Positions 21,541 to 40,337 of a DNA stretch of 64,000 nt are shown here, one piece after another. This DNA comes from Axinella damicornis (taxonomy: Eukaryota > Porifera > Demospongiae > Axinellida > Axinellidae), in the NCBI GenBank assembly GCA_963931865.1, contig OZ007507.1, forward strand, positions 11,756,932 through 11,820,931. Direction: 5' to 3'. The notes below the pieces were generated by a model. It was not told the DNA's origin, searched no databases, and saw only the letters and a list, made by a program, of their open reading frames with translations. Position 1 is the stretch's first letter. The number at the start of each line of letters is the position of its first letter. Made by a program: the position numbers and the translations under genes.

Positions 21541-24500
21541 TCATTTTGACTGTTCAGTTTCAGTGGTCTCTTTGTGTACGATTAGTCCCTTCTCAACCAA
21601 ATCAGGGATCTCCACCGCCAGCCATGGACCAAGCTGCATTGCATGAAAGGGTGGGAGGGAAAAGTGAAGATGTGGAGAGGAGATGGGTGGGGAAAGAATG
21701 CATGATGACATCACCCTACTCTGCAATGATGTCATCATGCACTCTTGGTAGGGGAGAGGGATGAGACGAGGGGAGGGGGAGAAAGTACGGGAAGAGGGAT
21801 GAAACAAGGTGAAGATGAAAGAGGGAATGAGACAAGGGAGGGCCATTGATGAGGTGGAGGAGGGGGAATACTGGTGAGATGAGGGAGAGGGGGAATACTG
21901 GTGAGATGAGGGAGAGGGGAAGAAGGATGGGAAGAGGGATGAGACAAGGGGAGGGAGTATTGATGGATGGGGGAGGGGAAGAGGGAAAGCGACAGGCAAA
22001 TTGAGATGTGCAAAGCTGACTAGCAGTACCATCACTTACTCCAAGCGCCATGGCATGAGCAATGCCAAACTTGGGAACGTTCCTTGCCCACAATGGCTTG
22101 AAATGATCCGTCAGACAGATCTTCCCACCTCTGCAACAGAGAAAGGAAACTCAACTCTAAAGACGGTCTGTGGATTTCTAGTAACAACTGGACACTTACC
22201 TGTACATTTTGGCAGTCTTTCCATCCAGTTCAGGTATGGCTATTTCCGGAGCAGTCGCTGGGTATGTGACAGGCATCTAATGTCAACACAACACAGTCCA
22301 ATCACGACATACAGTGCTAGTGTTGTTGACAATACAACCAAATACAGTATAATTAATTATGCTTTTGTACAGTGTTTAAAATTCAGCTGATAAAAAAAAT
22401 GACTTAACTGTTACACAGGAGTGCATAATATTATTTACCTCGGAGCCCCCCCCCCCCCCCCCCCCCCCCCCCCCCACGCCATAACGTTTTAAGTTAACTT
22501 TAGTTAACTCTAAGGTATGAATCAAAAAACGAAAGTAAAACTGCAGGGCGCTGCTAATGCTGGGACAGTTTATAAAACTGCAGGGCGCTGTTAATGCTGG
22601 GACAGTTTATAAAACTGCAGGGCGCTGCTAATGCTGGGACAGTTTATAAAGCTTTAGTACTACTCACGTGACCATCAAGTAGTCATGCATTTAACCCGTA
22701 ATGCACCGCAAACTGGTATTTAAATATTACTTATTGACAGGAGTTAAGCTGGATGGAGGTGGCTGGTTGAAGCACTTGTCTGTCAACTAAAGTTGCAGGT
22801 TCATGATTTGGTTATTTTTTCACCTCTTAATTTACTCCGCTCAGCTGGGAGGTGTTTGTACCACACTGATGTAGGCATGCATACCACATCTTGGAGGGGA
22901 TGTAAAGTTGTGGGTCCTGGTTTAAAATGGCACTGTACTTCACCAGGCACTTGAAACACAATTGTTGGTCAACTCCTTAGGTGCAACTTAGAGCATGGTA
23001 AATACAACCTATGAAGAACATACGCCATGAAATTGGGCTCCCAAGCCTCCCAGCACTTTTAGAGAAATTGCAGACTCTCAATGCACAGATTGGTATGCTA
23101 GTAGATGACTGACAGCTGACTAACATCAAACTCCACATCGAACTCAAACTTCAGCAGCTTGTGAATGTACCAGCACTTGCCAGACCATCTGCACACCGGA
23201 GAAACCAGAATCACCTAGCCTCGTTCCCAGGCCCGATTTTTCGTATGGGGCCTGGGAACGAGGCTAAGAATCACCAAGTTCACATATAAACACACTGTAT
23301 GATCAAGCTTACCTTGTTCCATCCTTGCTGGACTCCAGTCGAAACCAATCATTGTCCGCCTCTTTATTGTTGCTCACATACTGCAGAGAAGCACATTCAA
23401 TTGCACCTTGGACCATTGTCCATGCCCTGCCCACTTAAAGGAACCACCCACAAGATTCGTTGCTATGTATATGACACTTTACACAAAGTATATCTCTTTA
23501 CTAATTAGGAGTTCACAGACTAACATTGGAAGAATGTAGCCATACATCTTTGTCAATTACCTGGTTGCTGGAGAACCAGTAAGAATTAAGTCCCATGCTT
23601 TACTATAGAGCCTGGCCCTACCCCAACCCTTACCCCAAGTACCGTAGTCGTGCGTTATTACATGTAGGCATATGCACCTATAACGAGATGTGTATCAAAT
23701 GACATTGAGAGTCAAACCTACGAATGTGCGCCTATAAGTGAGCTGTGTCTAATAACGTGCAACTACGAGTATAGGACTTCACCCAGCTCTCGGGAGACTA
23801 AGTATTCACCCTCCCTCGCCTGTTGTCCCACCTCCCTCGCCTGTTGTCCCACCTCCCTCGCCTGTTGTCCCACCCTCCCTCGCCTGTTGTCCCACCTCCC
23901 TCGCCTGTTGTCCCACCCTCCCTCGCCTGTTGTCCCACCCTCCCTCGCCTGTTGTCCCACCTCCCTCGCCTGTTGTCCCACCCTCCCTCGCCTGTTGTCC
24001 CACCCTCCCTCGCCTGTTGTCCCACCTCCCTTGCCTGTTGTCCCACCCTCCCTCGCCTGTTGTCCCACCCTCCCTCGCCTGTTGTCCCACCCTCCCTCGC
24101 CTGTTGTCCCAGATGCTCTTCATGGGCTGCAGTCTAGTCAATTAAGAGTAGATAGAATACTACAGGGAATTGCTGACTCTGCTAGAGTCCTGGGCCCAGA
24201 CAACAAGGAGCCCATAGTTGGCAAGCTAGGGGAGGTCCTTTTGTTACATGTAGATAGTACTGGCGAGTGTCATAGTAGGCTACGATACTATCCGTACTAT
24301 CTATGTTCTGTGCAGGGAATGTGAGACTATAGTTCCACTATTAGAGAGCATCCTTGATTACCAGACACCATAATTATATCATCAGACAATTAATCCTCTC
24401 AATTCTTGGACCATGAGGCCAGGACAGCACTCCCTCTGCACCTCTCGGTCGAGAGGATTAGTCTAAACACATTTAAAGTTCTCGACAAATGCGCATTTGT

Positions 24501-25138
24501 TCCGGATTGACAGCCATGTCCACGCGGATCGACAGCCACATGGACAGACATAGCGGAGGGACAGGTTTGAGAATGGAAGGAAGTTATGAAACTAGAAGGG
24601 TATGACTTTTCTATTACTTTAGAGGACAGTCCTCCTGACATTTGCACAAGAGTGGTGAGGAGTGGAGAAGGCATATCAGAGCTGCTGCTGTAGCTGGAAT
24701 AACTGGTTGGAAGAGAATGGCCTATTGTGCGAGCCAAGTCCACATTTAGTTTTGCAAAGTGTCTGACTAATGACATCTGATGAAAGTGCCCACTGTACGA
24801 TAACAGCGGGTCGGGATGAGCACTTTCAACATCTCCCAGCCTAGTGGTACCAAACTGATTTCATAGTGCACTAGTACTGTTTGGTGTACAACTCATAAGA
24901 GCAGTTTATATAAGCTCCAGTACGTACATGAATGCCGATAATGGCATAATGTACAAACTCTTATACCATAATTTGCATACATACAAAATAACCTCTCACC
25001 AACCTCCAAGCCTACCTTTATAAGGCTCATGTATTCCTCTTTCAACCTAGTGGCCCAGAGGTTTCCGTCTCGTGGACCAGCATTTGTCCGAAGAAGGGGA
25101 ATGGAAGCTAACGTTCTTTTCGTCACTTCGTCCACCAT
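21541..25138 (-). CDS. UFC1: UFM1-conjugating enzyme 1
   Basis: Six exons on the minus strand: 25138-25016, 23380-23313, 23188-23125, 22276-22200, 22130-22040 and 21633-21541 (stop). Phases 0-0, 0-2, 2-0, 0-2, 2-0 join to 171 residues (human UFC1 has 167). Landmarks: the N-terminal LRTNAGPRD and WATRLKEEY, then [47 protein letters not shown], and the active-site segment [20 protein letters not shown] with the cysteine at residue 116, the same number as in human UFC1. The C-terminus [11 protein letters not shown] is also typical. UFC1 accepts UFM1 from UBA5 and passes it on with the UFL1 ligase complex, mainly at the ER. The frame of every exon was read from the sequence; homology is from memory of the family. 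The gene lies downstream of CBS on the same strand. Confidence 0.96.
21680..22000. repeat. Purine-rich GGGAGAGG-type low-complexity tract with a foldback
   Basis: In the last UFC1 intron. Irregular repeats such as GAGATGAGGGAGAGGGGGAA. At 21700-21742 a short foldback GCATGATGACATCA ... TGATGTCATCATGC is visible. Confidence 0.8.
22446..22475. repeat. C homopolymer
   Basis: Uninterrupted run of about 29 C in a UFC1 intron; its length is likely unreliable in any assembly. Confidence 0.9.
22538..22648. repeat. 36-bp tandem repeat, three copies
   Basis: Unit starts AAACTGCAGGGCGCTGCTAA and ends GGGACAGTTTAT. Three nearly identical copies in the UFC1 intron between 22276 and 23125. Confidence 0.9.
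22740..22960 (+). mobile_element. Possible tRNA-derived SINE
   Basis: A segment with an A-box-like GGTGGCTGGTTGAAGCAC and, about 40 bp on, a B-box-like GCAGGTTCATGATTTGG. This is the spacing of a tRNA-derived promoter, but the boxes are imperfect and no second full copy was found in the window. Confidence 0.3.
23216..23266. mobile_element. Hairpin MITE (TAGCCTCG family), 51 bp
   Basis: TAGCCTCGTTCCCAGGCCC ... GGGCCTGGGAACGAGGCTA-like palindrome. The 9-bp direct repeat AGAATCACC stands directly on each side. Located in UFC1 intron 1. Confidence 0.9.
23640..23772. mobile_element. Short TIR element, same family as 36109-37682
   Basis: Ends TACCGTAGTCGTGCGTTATTA and the inverted TAATAACGTGCAACTACGAGTA, with internal GCACCTATAA/GCGCCTATAA motifs as in the larger element. 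Confidence 0.7.
23808..24112. repeat. 20-22 bp minisatellite
   Basis: About fourteen copies of CCCTCGCCTGTTGTCCCACC, alternating between units with and without an extra CT. UFC1 intron 1. Open frames in it are repeat artefacts. Confidence 0.95.
24113..25015. other. UFC1 intron 1, remainder
   Basis: About 900 bp with no gene or repeat that I can name. Confidence 0.5.
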
Positions 25139-25573
25139 TCCGTTACAATATTACTTTTCAGCCATCCATGCATTTCGCTAATTTAAAATCAATAACGGGC
25201 GGCGGCGCGCGCTCCTACATTGATCACTCACACTCTCTCTCTCAGATGTTTTGCCCTTTGTAGAGGTTCCAAAATGTACGGAAACCAATCATTTGGGACC
25301 ATGCACCATTGAGTTTTAAGCAAGCAGAGGGAGCGGTTTGATGCAATGCAACTTGTGTACGCTTTGATGCTGCCCATTTATCCAGTTTCGGAGATTGCTG
25401 TACCCATGTACCCAGGCAAAAGGGTTAGGACCACAACTAGGGACAGAATTCCAACTTGTGATTACATCAATACAAACCTAGAAGAGAAAAAGAACGACAA
25501 AAAAGAACAAGCAAGCCATGACATGCAGCCATGAAAAAAGGGAACAGCATAGCCTATAGCCACGAACAACAGC

Positions 25574-25611
<38 letters not shown>

Positions 25612-26075
25612 AAACAACAAACAGAACAAGCCAGACAACAAAAAAAGGGGGAAAAACCCCTAGCAACCACCCATCCCTCCGTGACAGGTCAGACACCGAA
25701 GTGTGTTGCTTCAGGAGCATTGGATTGGGGCCCGGGCCGGATGTTGATTCTTGAGCACCGTGTATGGCAGTCCTGAATCCAGCAAACAATACCTGTACAC
25801 GTGTAGTCTAGCTGCTAGACCCTGTGTGTTCATTTCCGGGGGTGGAGAGGCTCGAGGGTCTAGCAGCTAGACTAGTCCACGTGGGCCTTTATGCTTGCAA
25901 GCACTGTATAATTATCTTTGAGGATCCACTACATGTATTACAGTTGGAGAATTTACTGTTACAGTAATACTAGCTCTCAGAGCAGAAAGAATTATATACA
26001 CTACTATACCCACTGCAATGTCCGCTATGTACACCATACAGCTAGCTAGTTGTTCACCAACAGCGTACAGTAAGT
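25139..26075. other. Spacer between CBS and UFC1 (same strand)
   Basis: Should contain the UFC1 promoter and the CBS 3' UTR. It carries a (CAA)n microsatellite at about 25566-25621 and a hairpin element at 25804-25874. No clear TATA box or CBS polyadenylation signal was recognised. Confidence 0.5.
25804..25874. mobile_element. Hairpin MITE (TAGTCTAGC subfamily), 71 bp
   Basis: TAGTCTAGCTGCTAGACCCT pairs with AGGGTCTAGCAGCTAGACTA. The flanks are GTACACGTG and GTCCACGTG, a 9-bp target-site duplication with one mismatch. Confidence 0.8.
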
Positions 26076-34055
<7,980 letters not shown>

Positions 34056-34222
34056 CACCTGCTCCTGTCTGAGAGAGACAGAGAGAGGAAAGTGACCATA
34101 CATGTTGGCCCTAATCAGACACTCCAGACAAGAGCTCAATCGTGCTCCAGACAAGTTCCATCTTGCTCTAGACAAGTGCTCAGTTGTTTGGTCGGTTCTA
34201 GGATCAAGGGTTATCATCTTAG

Positions 34223-34259
34223 TAGCCTCGTCCATGTGGGAGGCCTGGAAACGAGGCTA
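34223..34259. mobile_element. Hairpin MITE (TAGCCTCG family), 37 bp
   Basis: TAGCCTCGTCCATG ... GGCCTGGAAACGAGGCTA, the smallest copy. Flanks TCATCTTAG and TCATTTTAG are a 9-bp target-site duplication with one mismatch. Confidence 0.8.
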
Positions 34260-34581
34260 TCATTTTAGGCATGCATCTACGGATTTGGTTCAAAGATTGG
34301 GATCGATAAGATCATCAGATCAAACACTCACTGAAAATTAAAGTAATATAATTCTGCTTTGATCACTGTCACAAACACTTCTACTGTTGAAAGTGACTTT
34401 TGAACCATTTCTACAGTATAAACAATTATTTCCTTAGTCTATAATACGGAACTTGTCAGACAACCTACTCACCTTGAAGTTAACTAGCTATTACATTATC
34501 TTGAAAGACTTACAACAGATCCGATAGCCCAAAAATGCTCCCTGCCTAGCGCCCTCGAATCGATCCCTGCCTGGTCTATAT

Positions 34582-34642
34582 TAGTCTCGCGGGCCAGCCT
34601 CTCGCCACACCCACTACGGGGAGAGTCTGGCCCGCGAGACTA
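34582..34642. mobile_element. Hairpin MITE (TAGTCTCGCGGG subfamily), 61 bp
   Basis: TAGTCTCGCGGGCCAG ... CTGGCCCGCGAGACTA. Perfect 9-bp direct repeat GGTCTATAT on each side. Confidence 0.9.
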
Positions 34643-34704
34643 GGTCTATATCGCGTGGTGTGTTGGGGGTGTGTCCAAGAGTACAGAGTACAAGTTGGAA
34701 TGGA

Positions 34705-37700
34705 ATGGACGCAGGGACGGAAGTTAATAATACGGAGTGGGAATGGGATTTTTGACTGACGTGGCAAGACAAAAGAAACTCGGAGAAGACTGCAAGCCGT
34801 ATGCCTATGGCAAGTGTTCTAGCTAAATATGTGAAGTGTGTGTATGATCTTTAGTGTCATTGTGTTCACACTGATACACACACGCACACACACACACACA
34901 CGTACACACACACACACACACGTACACACACACACACACACACAATACACACCCTCCCTCTAGGCATCACCCAGTGACTCGCCTCCTAGTAGTGACCCCC
35001 CAGTTAGCGATGACGAACGCCTGGTAGATGGGGTGTCAGTCGGTGGCCAGGTGTACGCTACATCTCAACTGGAAACTGGCTTCTATGGCAGTAAGTCCGG
35101 GGGAGAGGAGAACAGCCGGAAGACACAGTAGCAACTAAATATCTAGTAACATGATCTTATTGGAGTATTTCTGTGCCTGTACAGTGTACAGTACGCAGGA
35201 GTCCAGGTGGTTCTTTTGATCAACAGCCACTTCTTATTATCGGTTTTGTTGGTTCCAGAATCCCGCACGACCCTGTTTTACATGTACGTAGTGACTACGT
35301 ACATGTATATTGACACTTGGGATCTGTTGTTCCATGCACTGGGTGCCAAGGCTCAACAAATTCACCTTTGGGATAAAATCATCCTCATTTGATGACATCA
35401 CTGGATGACTTGAGCCCCTTAAATTCATCCATTTTCGGGGGCTGACCATACTGGCAATGCCTCCCTCCTCCCTCAGTGGTGACGCAGCTGGTCCCGCAGT
35501 ACGGGTGGTACCTCCTCCTTGGTCTCGTACTACTGGTGCTGGCCTGGATCCAACTGAGATCTCGCGTGTACGCATGGCTGCAACGTCGGAGTGAGCAGAT
35601 GGAGGAACGGAATTTTGGTAGGCTGGGTTCTAGTGTAGTATGTCATAGTGGGCATCAATTAGAACCATCATTATGTGCACTGTCTGTATGTGGTGTGTAG
35701 ACCCAAGTCCGATTCTAAGAGGTTGTTTGGTGGCCAAGTGGGACTGTGGACCTAGAGTCCCAGTTCTTACCCCCAGGGATTTTGTTTCATTAGTTACGGT
35801 GCACTCAGCCCTGTGCAAAATTGATGACCTTTGTGTCCTTAAGTGGGGGAGACCTGGTTTGATTGCGCTCGATTTGTCTTCCCCATTCCCTCGATCATTA
35901 GCTACCATTGAGGTAAACCTCTCAGGTATAACAACACTAAATTTCTACTCTCTGAGTTAATGGAACTTTCTTTTCACCTGATTGCCAGACCCAGTGAAGG
36001 CGGAAAAGTACCAGGATGCGATGCTCCAGGCCCGGGAGAGGATGCAGAGAGTGCAGGATGAGAAGGCCGTGGAGCACCAGGATAAGAAAACAGAGGTGTG
36101 TGTCTGTATACCGTAGTCGCGCGTTATTAGGCGCATCTCACTTATAGGCGCATATTCGCTGTTAGGCGCATGTTCAACTCTCGTCCCAGGTACTCGCTGT
36201 TAACCCTTTAACCACCGAATTCTTCCCACCAAGACAACACATTTTCATGCATTCAGCGCACACCACTTTCGTAGGTACTCCTCTTCCACAGCATTCGCTC
36301 CTCAGTGGCCAAACTTGGTGGGGCCCGCACACATGGAGAGACCTCTCTGGCAATACCGTTAATGATATTCATGACCCCCCACAAGCCCAGCAATCGGAGG
36401 TCAAAGGTGGATGTCAGCCGGATTTTCACCCAGCATTTCCCTAAACTTGGGCCAGATCTGACTGATGGCACACCTTACACCACCAATTTGCAGGTTTTCT
36501 TGAGGCCCTGGGTGGGGTCTATGAATATCATTAGAATCAAAAATTCTCGGGTCAATGAATCTCATTAAAATCAAAAGACGCCCACGACAGGCCGAAGGGG
36601 GGGCTGCCGCCCCCCCCTTCGAAACCCCCCCGCTTGTACGTTTAGTGGGGGAGGCGCGCCGAAATCTGACCAAATTTTTGAGTTCGTGCCTTGAAGTCGT
36701 CCCTAGGCCCTCTGAAGACTTTTTGGTCTCTTTTTGGACTGGCGAGAAGCCCTACAAGTGCATAGGGTCTAAATGACGCATTTATGCGTCAATAGGGCTT
36801 AACCCTGGCGAGAAGCCCTACAAGTGCATAGGGTCTAAATGACGCATTTATGCGTCAATAGGGCTTAACCCTTTAAGCCCTATTGACGCATAAATGCGTC
36901 ATTTAGACCCTATGCACTTGTAGGGCTTCTCGCCAGTCCAAAAAGAGACCAAAAAGTCTTCAGAGGGCCTAGGGACGACTTTAAGGCACGAACTCAAAAA
37001 TTTGGTCAGATTTCGGCACGCCTCCCCCACTAAACGTACAAGCGGGGGGGTTTCGAAGGGGGGGCGGCAGCCCCCCCTTCGGGCTGTCGTGGGCGTCTTT
37101 TGATTTTAATGAGATTCATTGACCCGAGAATTTTTGATTCTAATGATATTCATAGACCCCACCCAGGGCCTCAAGAAAACCTGCAAATTGGTGGTGTAAG
37201 GTGTGCCATCAGTCAGATCTGGCCCAAGTTTAGGGAAATGCTGGGCGAAAATCTGGCTGACATCCACCTTTGACCTCCGATTGCTGGGCTTGTGGGGGGT
37301 CATGAATATCATTAACGGTATTGCCAGAGAGGTCTCTCCATGTGTGCGGGCCCCACCAAGTTTGGCCGCTGAGGAGCGAATGCTGTGGGAGAGGAGAACC
37401 TACGAAAGTGGTGTGCGCTGAATGCATGAAAATGTGTTGTCTTGGTGGGAAGAATTCGGTGGTTAAAGGGTTAAAGGGTTAAGCGCTGCAGTTTTCTTCC
37501 AGAAACTCAGCCATTTTCGATCCTACGGAGTGGAAAAAGCTATAATTCTAATTGAAGTGCACTTCCTATTCGAGGAATGTCATTATAAAAATATTTGTTA
37601 TTAGGCGCATCTCGCTTATAGGCGCATATCTCCTTCCTGTGGAGTTATAGGCGCATGCGCCTAATAACGCGCGACTACGGTATTGTACATGTATATGAGT

Positions 37701-40337
37701 ATGGTGTCAAGTGCTATGTACGTGTGATTGTTGTACATGTATATACCACTCTGTGTATGTAGTGTGTGTTAGTATGTGCATGTGTGTGTACATGTGTGTA
37801 TGTGTGTACGTGTGTGTACATGTGTGTGGGTGTGTGTGTGTGCGTGTGCGCACTAGTACTGTGATATTGCTCCTGGAATCAACACTGATTATTGGGGGTC
37901 GAATAGTTGCCGATTATTGGGTGGAGTACTGTTGCCTGTTGTACATGTACCTGTTACGAGGGGCAACCACACTCCTGGTAGGTAGACGTTGCAACCCTGG
38001 ATGCAACTCGCAGTAGCGCAAGCTAGGTATTGCAACTCATTCCAATTAACGCACATACCACGTGGCACTGAACCACACTCAGTCGATCGATATGCAATTG
38101 CTAGCAATGATTAATGGCGGCCAAAGGGAAGACAAGAGTTGTTACAGTGCTCACAACTGGACCAGTACGGTGTGTTTCGGCATGTAAGCGTCAGTGAACG
38201 GCAGCGATCACAGCCGTGTGGTCAGAATATTTGTGTGCCTTTCCTAAGAACGGTACTGCCACCAGAAGTTGAGCGAGCGCTCAAGCAATGGCAACCAACG
38301 GCGAGACAAAAGCGCTCGTATCTCCACCACCAAGGTGAGTTTCAGCACCAACTTTTTATGTTCAAGTCAGTGCATGATAGCGATCACGGCGGTGTAGTCA
38401 GAATCTCTGTAGGCCAATCCTAAGTACCCATTATATATATTTTATGCGGCACAATTTTTCCCCTACCAGGAGTGTAATAATATATGGTATGCTACTCTAG
38501 TGCGCACACGATTGTGTGTGTCTGTCACAGTGTGGGTTGCTACACTGTAGGTGTGTGTATCTGAGTATATTTCAGTGGGTGTGTCTCTCCCACAGCAAGA
38601 GGATAAGGAGAGGGATGAGCGGATCCATCAGTGGGAGACATTCAGAGTGGTCAGCAAATCCAAGAAACACAACCCAGGAAAGGTGAGTAGAATGGGAGAT
38701 TCATGGAAGGAGGGAGGGGAGCAGAGAAGCGAGAGGCAGGAGGTGATGGGAAGGGGCAGAGAGAACGGGGCAGGAGGTGAGGGGAAGGGACAGCGAGAAA
38801 GGGGTGGGAGGTGAGGGGAAGGGGCAGAGAGAAAGGGGTGGGAGGTGAGGGGAAGGGGCAGAGAGAAAGGGGTGGGAGGTGAGGGGAAGGGGCAGAGAGA
38901 AGGGGACAGGAGGTGAGGGGAAGGGAGAAGGGAGAGGCCAGGAGGGAAGGGATGACATAGGGGAGGGGGCTGGAGGTGTAGGAAGGGAAGAGGGAGGGGA
39001 GGGGGCAGCAGGTACATGTACTACAGGTGGCAGGAGCGCATAATAAGGTTGCCTGGCGGGGTGAGGAGAAGGTAGGAGGGTAGAGTGTGTTTCCCACCAG
39101 GGTGGTAACTGAGCTGTGGTGCTTCAACAGTCAGGAAGCCACACCCTTCATTATTTCTGGTATCACGATCTGTTTTTCTAGTGCTGTATTAGTCTTAAAG
39201 GTAAGTCATTAGCCCTCGGCGCACATGCGCACAGGGTTACTGTAGTCATTTTGTGTGTCTGTCTGTCTGTTTGTCCAAGAAACTTATCTGCCAACTGGTG
39301 CTAGTAAACATACTCAACGTAGAACTAAAGGCACTAGCGGTACAAGCGGGATACATACATGGATTTAAAACTGGCGTTTTTCCTAAAAAATACTTAGTTA
39401 GGAAGCTAGAGCGCTTCTTGCTTACCGCGATAATGTCCGCCATTTTGTCCAACATGCAATTTTCCAGGCGTACTTGCAAATGATTATGGGTTTCCTGGTT
39501 GCTTCATGAATATACTTACCTAGTCAGAGTGAGTTACATGAATATCTTTACCAGGCTGTACTGTGAATACGACAATGCCCACTCGCTTCGCGTGAGGCTC
39601 TTTTGCGTGTATCACGTATGCACTACATGTAGTTCGAACGTGGTTGGTATCTACTGCCGCTGGTGGCTGACAATGGAGTCTGTATGGTCTATGCATCTGA
39701 GAAAGACATGTCCAAAGTGTGGTGCAGTAGTACAGTGCATGCGAAGAGGGCGGTTTGTGATTGTGGCCATGCCTTTGCGTGTATTAAAAGGATGGCACGT
39801 TGCAGTGATGATTGTGAGCCTAAGAAAGCTACCAATCGCCGAGGGTTTGCACTTTAGTGCTTTTCATTTTAATTTGTCATGATAGACTGCTAAATTTCTG
39901 TGGGCAACATTGAACTAATGTCAGTAAGTGATTTCTTGCGGGTTGACTGTGTATGTGCTGATGCTCCTCTCCCGCAGGGTGGCACGGGGAGGTTCCCCTC
40001 AACAAGAGAATACTTCCCCTTGGGAGGGGGTGGAGGTGGAGGCGGCTATAGGCCCTCCAGGAGAACAGGTGGGTGTACATGGAACATCTTTTGGTTGGGG
40101 CCGTACCCTTAGCTACCGAGAACACATGCGAACAAGGGGATGGGCAAACTACCACTGACCAATGAGGACAGACACCTAGCCTCATTCTCAGGCTCCTCCT
40201 GTGTGCTGAGGAGTAAGGAGGGGGCCTGGGAATGGTGGAGAGTTTCCACTGTATAGTTGGTCTGATTACAAAGTTGTCTCACTAATGACCTTCGAACTGC
40301 CTCTTTTGTTGTAGTTGGTGGTGGTGGATGAGGCTAA
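34705..40337 (+). CDS. SELENOS: Selenoprotein S (VIMP), UGA-containing
   Basis: Exons: 34964-35090, 35477-35617, 35989-36095, 38596-38682, 39978-40068 and 40315-40337. Phases agree (0-1, 1-1, 1-0, 0-0, 0-1, 1-stop). A short first exon is unresolved: ATG at 34705 (MDAGTE, donor GAA/GTTAAT) or a later ATG near 34800 are candidates. The product is about 200 residues (human 189): acidic N-terminus, a membrane segment YGWYLLLGLVLLVLAWI, a basic/helical stretch ending in MEERNF, a charged helix KYQDAMLQARERMQRVQDEK (p97-binding region in the family), QWETFRVVSKSKKHNPGK, then glycine-rich GGGGYRPSRRT. The last exon reads V-G-G-G-G-UGA-G-stop, matching the Gly-Gly-Sec-Gly end known for vertebrate SELENOS. 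SELENOS sits in the ER membrane and links p97/VCP to Derlin for ER-associated degradation. Introns hold a large palindrome and a tandem array. Confidence 0.88.
34880..34948. repeat. CA microsatellite
   Basis: (AC)n with GT interruptions, 16 bp upstream of the 34964 exon; part of the acceptor region of SELENOS intron 1. Confidence 0.9.
36109..37682. mobile_element. TIR element carrying a nested palindrome
   Basis: Ends TACCGTAGTCGCGCGTTATT and AATAACGCGCGACTACGGTA are perfectly inverted, followed on both sides by AGGCGCATCTC.CTTATAGG motifs. The interior is interrupted by the 36200-37472 palindrome. SELENOS intron 4. Confidence 0.85.
36200..37472. repeat. 1.27-kb near-perfect palindrome
   Basis: The arm starting TTAACCCTTTAACCACCGAA is repeated in complement down to GGTGGTTAAAGGGTTAA. 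The centre is GGGCTTAACCCTTTAAGCCC near 36862-36881. The left arm has one extra copy of a block of about 68 bp (GGCGAGAAGCCC ... GGGCTTAACC). Each arm has its own small hairpin AAATGACGCATTTATGCGTC. The open frames found in both arms are mirror copies and show no known domain. Confidence 0.9.
37683..37870. repeat. TG-rich low-complexity stretch
   Basis: TGTACATG and TGTGTG tracts in SELENOS intron 4. Confidence 0.8.
37969..38476. mobile_element. Dispersed repeat, copy 2
   Basis: Ends ACCACACTCCTGGTAGG and CCCTACCAGGAGTGTAAT are inverted. The interior matches 10160-10640 in complement. SELENOS intron 4. Confidence 0.65.
38696..39018. repeat. Purine-rich minisatellite
   Basis: Units of about 34 bp with GTGAGGGGAAGGGGCAGAGA in SELENOS intron 5, four to five clear copies, then degenerate. 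Confidence 0.85.
39019..39977. other. SELENOS intron 5, remainder
   Basis: About 960 bp. A GTCTGTCTGTCTGTTTGTCC stretch at 39258-39281 is of the kind found at ends of dispersed repeats; otherwise nothing recognised. Confidence 0.5.
40177..40234. mobile_element. Decayed hairpin of the TAGCCTCG family
   Basis: TAGCCTCATTCTCAGGCTCC ... GGGGCCTGGGAATGG, with several mismatches, in the last SELENOS intron. Confidence 0.6.
40329..40331 (+). promoter_or_regulatory. Selenocysteine (UGA) codon
   Basis: In-frame TGA followed by GGC and TAA. Exon 39978-40068 ends ACA-G with donor GTGGGT, and the next exon begins after TTTTGTTGTAG at 40315. This gives codons GTT GGT GGT GGT GGA TGA GGC TAA, the penultimate-codon Sec of SELENOS. 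Confidence 0.85.

Larger units (their letters stand above)
34069..34704. promoter_or_regulatory. Divergent CBS/SELENOS promoter interval
   Basis: CBS runs leftward and SELENOS rightward from here. The interval should hold the CBS noncoding first exon and both promoters. Two hairpin elements are inside (34223-34259, 34582-34642). No TATA box was recognised. Confidence 0.5.

Noticed and set aside
22740..22960. A tRNA gene
   Set aside because: Only box-like motifs are present; no cloverleaf could be drawn.
23763..24141. Gly/Arg-rich or Pro-rich repeat protein
   Set aside because: Frames are products of the 20-22 bp intronic minisatellite in UFC1.
34705..34860. A definite first exon of SELENOS
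   Set aside because: At least two ATG/donor combinations fit the phase; nothing in the sequence decides between them.
36247..37427. Matching ORFs of 65-90 codons in both halves of the palindrome
   Set aside because: They are mirror copies of one non-coding arm, with no known motif.
39978..40112. SELENOS ending in Cys and a WNIFWLGPYP tail as the main product
   Set aside because: This needs retention of the last intron; the spliced form gives the family's Gly-Gly-Sec-Gly end and has good splice sites.
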